Part shown: positions 57,197 to 64,000 of the stretch, one piece after another
How the letters are laid out: each line of letters begins with the position of its first letter
How positions within the stretch are numbered: position 1 is the first letter of the stretch
Assembly (NCBI GenBank): GCA_002803225.1
Contig: NXFV01001565.1
Coordinates: forward strand, 62,001-126,000
Reading direction: 5' to 3'
Length of the DNA: 64,000 nt
Origin: Gamarada debralockiae
Lineage: Eukaryota; Ascomycota; Leotiomycetes; Helotiales; Hyphodiscaceae
The notes under the pieces: model-generated
What the model was told of the DNA's origin: nothing
The model's database searches: none
The model's input: only the letters and a program-made list of their open reading frames with translations
Program-made: the position numbers and the translations under genes

Positions 57197-58396
57197 AACC
57201 TTGTATTGTGGACTTTTTGTGTTGTGAAGCGTTTCTGATTATGCTGCTTTCAAGGCCGCTCCTTGAACAAAACACCAAAGTTTTTGCGCGGCATTCGGGA
57301 AGTGGGCTCTTCTGACAAAAGTTTTCCCAACGGCTTGTTACTCGCGGGAGTCGCCAGCATCATCCTGGTGCCACGGCGACAAATTGTGGGGTAAACAGAC
57401 CCATCCAGTACCATACTTCTATTTGTTTGGTGATGAGTGAATTGCACGTGCGGATGCATATGAAGAATGCAAAATGATAGCATTGCGAATGGAAGAGTTC
57501 GTAACGGTGCTGTAGAGGAAAAGTACGTTGACTTTTTGGCGTGCTCGGTGGATGTAAAGCACGATCTTCATGGCCAAAGCGAATTTGAAGATTGACAAGT
57601 GCAACTTTCGTCCGTAACGAATTCCCTCTCTACGGTACACTCGGAGTTCCATAGCGATGATTAGAAAAACTCAATGCAGCTCCAAAGCCCCTAACCATTT
57701 CAATGATTACATTCCTTCCCTCCATCCAATCTTCGTAGTCCAGGCCTTGAAAATTTCTTTCATATTGAGTGTTGACTACATTTCCTCGGAAGCCCGCAAA
57801 TCCATTCTCTGGGGAAGAACAGGTGGGCTTGCAATTCGCCTGATCCAGAAGGCAGAAAATCCATTTCTAAGGCTGGGTTTAAATAGTCTTGTGTCACAAA
57901 AGCCCTAAAACCTCTCCAGCCGCTTTGCACTTTGCCCGAATGGTGCCAGTGGTGCTGAAACACTAAATTAGAATATTCTGGGGCAGAAGTTCCCAGGTGA
58001 GAAGGTTGCCGCAGCTCCGAAGGAGGATGGGGAAGTGTAAGTGGCCATAGCATTTGTAAGGAAGATGGTGTACAGTTCGCATGAGAGGAGAGAGTAGTGG
58101 AGTTTGAAACTCAGAGTCTGTCTGTTCAGACCAGACTCGGTGATGATGATTGCTATACTAGCTCGTCGGGTTTGATGACGAGTTGAAATACAGAACAGGT
58201 CCGACAAAAGCGTGTTCCCTCTAACCAAACTATCTCTGACAACACTGAAGACTTCATGAGCCCAGAACAGGATAACATAGTGTGTCATCCAAGCGCCTCC
58301 GTCCCACCAGACTGCTCCATCGCTGCCTTCCCAATAGTATGATATCCTTTCTGTCAATGCTAAACAATGCCCGGAGTCGATGATCAACCAAAAAAA

Positions 58397-58410
58397 ATAT
58401 ATATATATAT
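58397..58410 (+). repeat. (AT)7 dinucleotide run next to an A run
   Basis: Simple repeat preceded by an A run from 58390; about 305 bp beyond the stop of the Ecl1-like gene, likely in its 3' region. Confidence 0.85.
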
Positions 58411-58714
58411 AAAAAATATGTGTCCGTCTTGCAAGTAGCGAGTGTTGCCCTGCCCTTGCTCCAATGCTCCATGCTGTAGTAACCAATGAAATTTTTTAAC
58501 GCTGCCCAAAAGACGAGATGAGATGATGTGTGTATGCTCCACAGTATGCTTTTGTACAACCGCCGATGATCGTATAGTATAAGAAACGCCGGTCCTTGAA
58601 AAGGTATGGGTATTGTACTGTATCGTAACAGGAATGTCTGAGAAAACGCCGTGATATGCTGAGTCGAGATGCTGATTTAAATTCAAATCCTCAAGAGGAA
58701 GAAGGAGCAAGTGC

Positions 58715-59204
58715 TCATGTTGATTGACGTCTCGAATATCGAGACTGGTCGAAGGAGCTGGCATAAGCCCGTAATGCCTTCCGTGACTCAGCAGAGAGTT
58801 GGATTGGCTCCGCAGCCGTTGACGATGTGGTGCTCCGCATAGAGAAGAGGCTCGATTGTGAGCTCGATGGTGTCAAAACCGGCTTGGTATTGAAGGTGAC
58901 TGGTGATGATTGTGGCCTTGAGGGTTGGTAGAAGTGGGAGGATCGTGGTGATGGGGTTGTGCCATATGGTTGTGCGTTGCTGAAGTTGTACGCCGGTTCC
59001 ATGTAGAAACCATTGTTTGATGGCTTGGTGGTTGACCACGAGAGGCCTCGTGGTGAAGTTGGTGACGAGGCAGTAGAGCCTGCATTTGATGAAGACTTCT
59101 CGTACTCTGCAAGTCTGCAAGCTTCTGAGCAGTAGACATTTCCATCCTGTTTGCCTGTCACAGGCAAGACAGAAGTCTGGTGACCAGTCCATATTGGAAG
59201 ACAT
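58715..59204 (-). CDS. Ecl1-family zinc-binding life-span factor, with apparent one-base frameshift
   Basis: The start at 59204 gives MSSNMDWSPDFCLACDRQT. The expected continuation DGNVYCSEACRLAEYEKSS is one base out of frame: at about 59145-59149 the sequence CAAACAGGATGGAAAT has one base more than the expected reading needs. Together the two frames give a typical Ecl1/2/3 protein: N-terminal C-x2-C and C-x3-C zinc ligands, then a Ser/Pro/Tyr-rich tail ending FDQSRYSRRQST-stop (58715). In fission yeast, Ecl1-family proteins extend chronological life span and respond to nutrient and metal stress. A short stem TTGCCTG-TGA-CAGGCAA lies right before the shift. A sequence or assembly error, a true mutation, or programmed frameshifting are all possible; no GT-AG intron fits. 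Confidence 0.8.
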
Positions 59205-62200
59205 TGTGTGTGTGTTTGATGTTGGAAGGATTCAGATGGAGGATCTCGGGTGTTGAAGTTCGAATTGTTCGAGCGAAGGGGGACGAAGCGTTCTTAATGA
59301 AGTTTCTGCTTAGGTTGATTTCGAGAATTTGTCGTATACGGGTTCGGTGAGGTAAGGAAGGTATGGTGTGACTCAAGAAGTGGAGCCCGGTGTGGTGAAG
59401 TGAGAGATTGTGAGATCAGATTTTGTGTGAGGCGGCGCGGCTATGGCGAGATGCTGACAACGCCGATGTTGAAATGGTGCGAGTAAATTGTGTAATGGAT
59501 GGAGTGATGGTTGTAAGGACGACAGTGAGGTTGAGGATGGTATCATTCCCTTCCACTCAAGAATTGAGGTAGAGAGAATGAGATGCAGTCAAGCCTGGCT
59601 GTGGGTAGTAAGGTACAACAGAAGAGAGGGAGGAGGTTGACCATATACGAGTTGGGGTGAGAGTTTGGCCTGCTCTGGTCCTGCAGATGAAAATGCCTGG
59701 GTGGTGCAGATGGCTTGCTGTTTTTGCCAACCAGGCCTGTTTAGGATCAATCGTGGGTCAAGGCCAAACAGAAGTAGTTTAGTGGTCAAGTCAGCAGCAG
59801 CAATGGCTTCATTGGTATGGGTGTGTGGAGTGAGGTGGGATGGCGGCATAAGCAGCGAGCACTCTCAGCAGATTTTTGGTGGTGTGGTGGGCCGTTTGTC
59901 TGTGCGATGGGTGTTCAGCGTTGACTGGGATGGTTTTTCTTGAATATTTTCTAAGCGTGGCCGCCGTAGTCGACAGTGTGCGCTGGAGATGTGGGCCAAC
60001 AAGGTACTTTGGAGCGCGCAATGCGCATACACTAACAATTTTAGCTGCCGAAAATCCTTGATCAGCATCCCAGCCTGCTTGCTCTTCTCCACCGATCTCA
60101 AATTCATCAACCTTTACAGCAGCGACGTGCGTGGGATGAGTGTGTATGAAATACTCTCTGTATGGTGTTTGGGAAGAGGCATGGATGAAGGATTCTACTT
60201 AGGATGAGGATGGTGGCCGCATTGGCGTCCTTGCTCCTTCAATGAAAAGGCGTGTATGAGCCCTTGAGTGCTGCATCTTCAAGGCTTCTGCATGCCTTTT
60301 TTACCAGATCGCACAAGACGCGTTGGAATGTTTGAAGTGGGGAACATCAATCGGTCATCGAAGCCCTTCGCCCATGAGATGTCAAAATTGGCGGACAGGG
60401 AATAGATTTGGACCCCTGCTTCAGAATGCGAGAACGCAGCGTCATTTCATGGGTGAGGAGGCGCCTTAGTCTTCTTTCAGATCCTCTGCATGGTTCATTA
60501 TCAGGCTTCCACTCAAAAATCTCAAATTATTTCCTGCCTTTTGCCCTTGCCCTGATGCCCTCTTTGCCTCATACAGCAGCGACCACCAGAGCAGGGCAAA
60601 TTCATTTGCGGCTATGCATCAAAATAGCAATTGTCCTATCCTATCCCGCTCAGGCTTGGCCTTCCCAGAGCTGAGACGCTTCTCACTCGATGAAGAAAGG
60701 TGAGTCTCATCTGCCTGCTTAAAGTGGCAGGAAACAGGTCGAAATCTGCCTGTAGAATCGCAGAGGGTGTCTCGCTCCTGACTGGTCACGAGAAACTGCC
60801 TAACCAGATTGCTTCTCGAAAGCAGGAAGAAAGCGGCTATGTTATTGGCTGAGGAGAAAGGTTGGCAAACTATCCTTCTTTCGGTTCCACTTGCATCGAC
60901 GACGCGCTTCGATGTTCCCTCTCTCACAGTGCATTTGACGTGCCACGAAGGCTCTCCCGTGCAGTCCCTATCCGCGTTGGTATCCCAAGAATTGGAAGCA
61001 AAGTATCATTCGCTACTTCAATTGGGTTAACTTTCGTCATGCATATTCAAAGCCAATTCTACGGGAGCCTCGGCCGTTCTCTCAGGATACTTTTCTAAGA
61101 ACAACTGTCTCATACGCCACCGAATCACTGGAGAATAAGGGACGGTGACAGCTACGGCTATGCAGGCACCGATTCGCAAAGGGTCTTTTTGACTTTGGTA
61201 GTCGTGGCCCATGAGGCCGGCTTAAAAAGTCCCTCATATCGTTATCAGATGCTAATTCCGCAAACTACAGAGCACGTTTCAATGGAGGGCAACCTTGATA
61301 GTCATATCCAGCGCGCGTCTCCACTAGATGATCTCAAAATCGAAGCGGGATGTTTGGCAATGAGTCGAGCGCTGTCTCTTGACTGGTTTGCAGCCTCGGG
61401 CATGAGCCATATTCAATCTGCGTAGTAAATCATCGTACAGTAGGGATAATAGCATCGACAGCTTGATTCGATGAGACGACACCTTGCTAATCTTGAAGAG
61501 TGATATCATACTTTGCCGCCAGTCCACGATTCTAAATTTGATGCGCGTTTAGCTGGTGGTGGAGGTACCCCCTCATCTTCCAAACACTTCGTTGCACTTA
61601 CTGGTACCACCAACTTCAAACACCAAATTCGGACCTTAAATCAACTTGAACAAAGTGGCATAGGCGGTGGTCAATCTTGACGCACTGTTCAACTCCTGGC
61701 GAGACGATTAATGATTTACAGCGGCGGCAATCGCAAAAAGAGCATCAAATGCGGCGGAGATTATTGCGATCAGTGCTGCTACTTTTTCGATGATTGCATC
61801 ATCCTTGACAGTTCTGTTGTCCAATCATCAATCGTCCGCGCCGATTGCTGATGGTGGGAACGGAAATCCTACGACGGAGCATTCCCAGGTTCGAAACGTG
61901 GATTGCCTGATCAGGATCTCAGCCGGCCTTCTTCAGAAGGCTGAGCTTTTGACTGGTGTGTGTACCACAATACCAGCTTTCATTGGATGCGACTGGCACG
62001 GTGGGTGGGCCTTAGGGATGGTTGATATTTTATGCAGCGGGGTCAATGGAAGAAAAACACCGAAGACAAGCCTCAAACCTCATATTTTCATGCTATTGTT
62101 TCCAATTCGGTCGTACGAGCTGAGACTTTGAGAACATGGGAGAAATAGAGTGTGTGCACAAATCAACTGACAGCTCAGTGGCTGCAATTGGCTGTTGCAA

Positions 62201-64000
62201 GCACCGTGAAATTCGTCCAGAAGGTGCGTGTCTACGAAACTGGAATCCCACGATCCTCCTATCCACGACGGCGACGTTGAAGGTAGGCACGCAAATGCCA
62301 CATGGGTACCAATATAAATCTTCTATGGGCATTCGTTCGTCTCAATCTCTACCCTCCTCTACGGTACCAACCGAACTTGTTCGATCTGGAGGCTAAAGTC
62401 GGGCGCAAAACACCCAAGTCCTACTCTATTTGAGGCGGCTATATTTGCATGGTGCTGAGGCGCTCCCAAAAGGCCCATGCTGGCCGATGATCAAATACTC
62501 TCCAGACTTGAAGTCTTCAATGGAACGGGTGGGGGTTCAGTCTGGTTATGTTCAAGGTGACTGACTTAGGAAATGAGGGTGTGCCGCAATGTATTTGGCA
62601 CATGGCATCCAAAGTTTCAAACATCATAACACCTGGGATTGGAATTGAGGCGCAGAACGTCAATGTCAAGGCTTGGGAATCGGATCGGGTTCGGGTCAAA
62701 AACTTGATACGGATCACGACTTGGTTAAGTCTCAAGATCGTGAGATTAGGTATGATGGTGTTCAGGGCAGATGGTCTCAGCCCTGCTCGGTCGTACCGTG
62801 CCGTCTCCTGACCCCTTTACGAGCTGACCTTGGGATGATTCAGCTTCATTCATGATTCAAGAGGCGCTAGACACTAATTAATCTCAGAATTAAGAAAAGG
62901 AACAGGTAAATACTTCGGTCACGTTGTTCCAGACTCGTAAGGTCCCGTCAGCTGCCATAAGCGCTACCAGACGAAAACTTGAATCAGGACTTCTTTAATT
63001 TGTATATATCGATACTAGAAGGTATCTTCCTGATCACATTTCTGCTTACATACATCGCAGGAACGGCACGCGACAATATCAAGTCTCATTTATACGAGAG
63101 TTCTCATCCGAGGCAATTCACCGTATCTTTCATCCCACCTTCTCCTGCCTCCTCTTCTGCATGCTAATCACCAAGATCGAATTCGATATTGAAACTAAAA
63201 GGAATGTTACAGGGTACTAACTGTACGGGCTGCAGTGGTGCAGAGATCAGGCAACCCTATTCAGTGGGTCAATTTACTGATTTGAAGGGAAAGCCAAGAC
63301 GGAGCAGCCTTTTAATCTGGATATATGCGCCGTGTGCGCAGTAGAGGTGCATCCAAGCTCTAACTTTGTCGCGAATTGGACCTTAGTTTGATAACACCAT
63401 CGTGAGTTTATTCAAGTGATTCTAAGTAAGATTGTCACGAAAGGTAGTCCCTCTAGGTATTCTGAGCTTCAAAGTACTCAAAATACTTGGTTGAAACGCA
63501 GATCTAGAGATCACATCTACGTGGCGTTTACTTGTCTCACTCTTCACAGACCACATGAGTTCTGTCATTTATCGCTCTTCAACTCGCCTCGATCTAGCCA
63601 ATCAGGACTGGTGAATCGATACTCGTAAATGAAGTTCGCCATCTATTTTTTTCTTTCTCTTCTCCACACCATCTGATTTAACACGGAGGCTGGCTGCACA
63701 ACCACACGGACCTCATATGATGGAATTGCATCGCGAATCTGATAGAGTACGAGCTTGGCATCATGATTGGTTGTATTCCCATTTTCCCCTGCTCTCCTGC
63801 ATAAATGTGACTGTCGCAATTGGCTATAGCATGGAGTCTATCAGCAGCTCTTCCCTGCCTGCATGCAACCTTGTCGAACCACCCCCGCTTTTGCCGTTGT
63901 GACAAGGGCCAGCATGCAAATACGCAAGCCCCTGTGATCCACTGTTTAACCCCCACGTTCCTTTTTCCCCCATCAGCTCGCCGAAATCCGCAAATGCCAT
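59205..64000. other. Gene-poor right end of the window
   Basis: The first few hundred bases are the upstream region of the Ecl1-like gene. Beyond that I see no supported gene, repeat or RNA gene. Short open frames are present on both strands without motifs. One frame at 61212-61027 (minus, 61 codons) is slightly protein-like but unrecognised. Confidence 0.4.

Larger units (their letters stand above)
53937..58714. other. Long gene-poor stretch
   Basis: No gene is firmly supported. There is a doubtful small minus-strand locus at 55204-55690 and a methyltransferase-like N-terminal relic at 57058-57196. A run of A and (AT)7 at 58391-58410 falls in the 3' region of the Ecl1-like gene. Other open frames up to 172 codons lack motifs. 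Confidence 0.4.

Noticed and set aside
1..64000. CRISPR arrays, bacterial operons, tRNA or rRNA genes
   Set aside because: No regularly spaced identical repeats of CRISPR type; gene structure is eukaryotic. I saw no convincing tRNA T-loop/acceptor pairing by eye, although a tRNA scan would be more reliable.

Overview
The window looks like nuclear DNA of a filamentous ascomycete (Pezizomycotina; Leotiomycetes is my guess, not proven). The evidence is short (about 45-65 nt) GT-AG introns with CTAAC-like branch sites, wide spacers, a DASH-complex subunit, an Ecl1-family protein, a HET-domain NLR, Zn2Cys6 regulators, and transposon remnants that are A/T-rich and stop-ridden in the manner of RIP. 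I rebuilt the exon structures by hand. For most genes the exon lengths sum to an intact reading frame.

Left part (1-9.9 kb): an L-rhamnonate dehydratase (minus, cut by the window edge) is divergent from a Zn2Cys6 regulator of the RhaR/PDR-1 type, so this is probably an L-rhamnose catabolic locus. Behind the regulator are three decaying tandem copies of its own 3' end. Next comes a degenerate tandem array whose units carry hairpins with different stems but the same flanks. A long gene-free stretch follows, then a small Cys/His-rich protein gene.

Middle (12.7-31 kb): a TPR/F-box/LRR protein of the Pof3/Dia2 type (minus); an A/T-rich element with inverted ends; an intact HET-NB-ARC-TPR NLR of about 1650 residues; a broken Tc1/mariner element; and two minus-strand genes for single-pass membrane proteins with long disordered tails.

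Right part (31-64 kb): a DHX35-type DEAH helicase; an intact seven-exon MACPF-domain protein; a type-B carboxylesterase with a signal anchor; a large disordered coiled-coil protein; DAD2 and shugoshin head-to-head; VPS29; a second Zn2Cys6 regulator whose zinc cluster is split by a GC-AG intron; and an Ecl1-family gene with an apparent one-base frameshift. The last ~5 kb and most of 53.9-58.7 kb hold no gene I can support.

Most genes are ordinary housekeeping or regulatory genes. The accessory candidates are the NLR flanked by transposon remains, the MACPF gene, and the hairpin-bearing array at 5.9-6.8 kb. I ran no searches; family calls rest on motifs recognised by eye.
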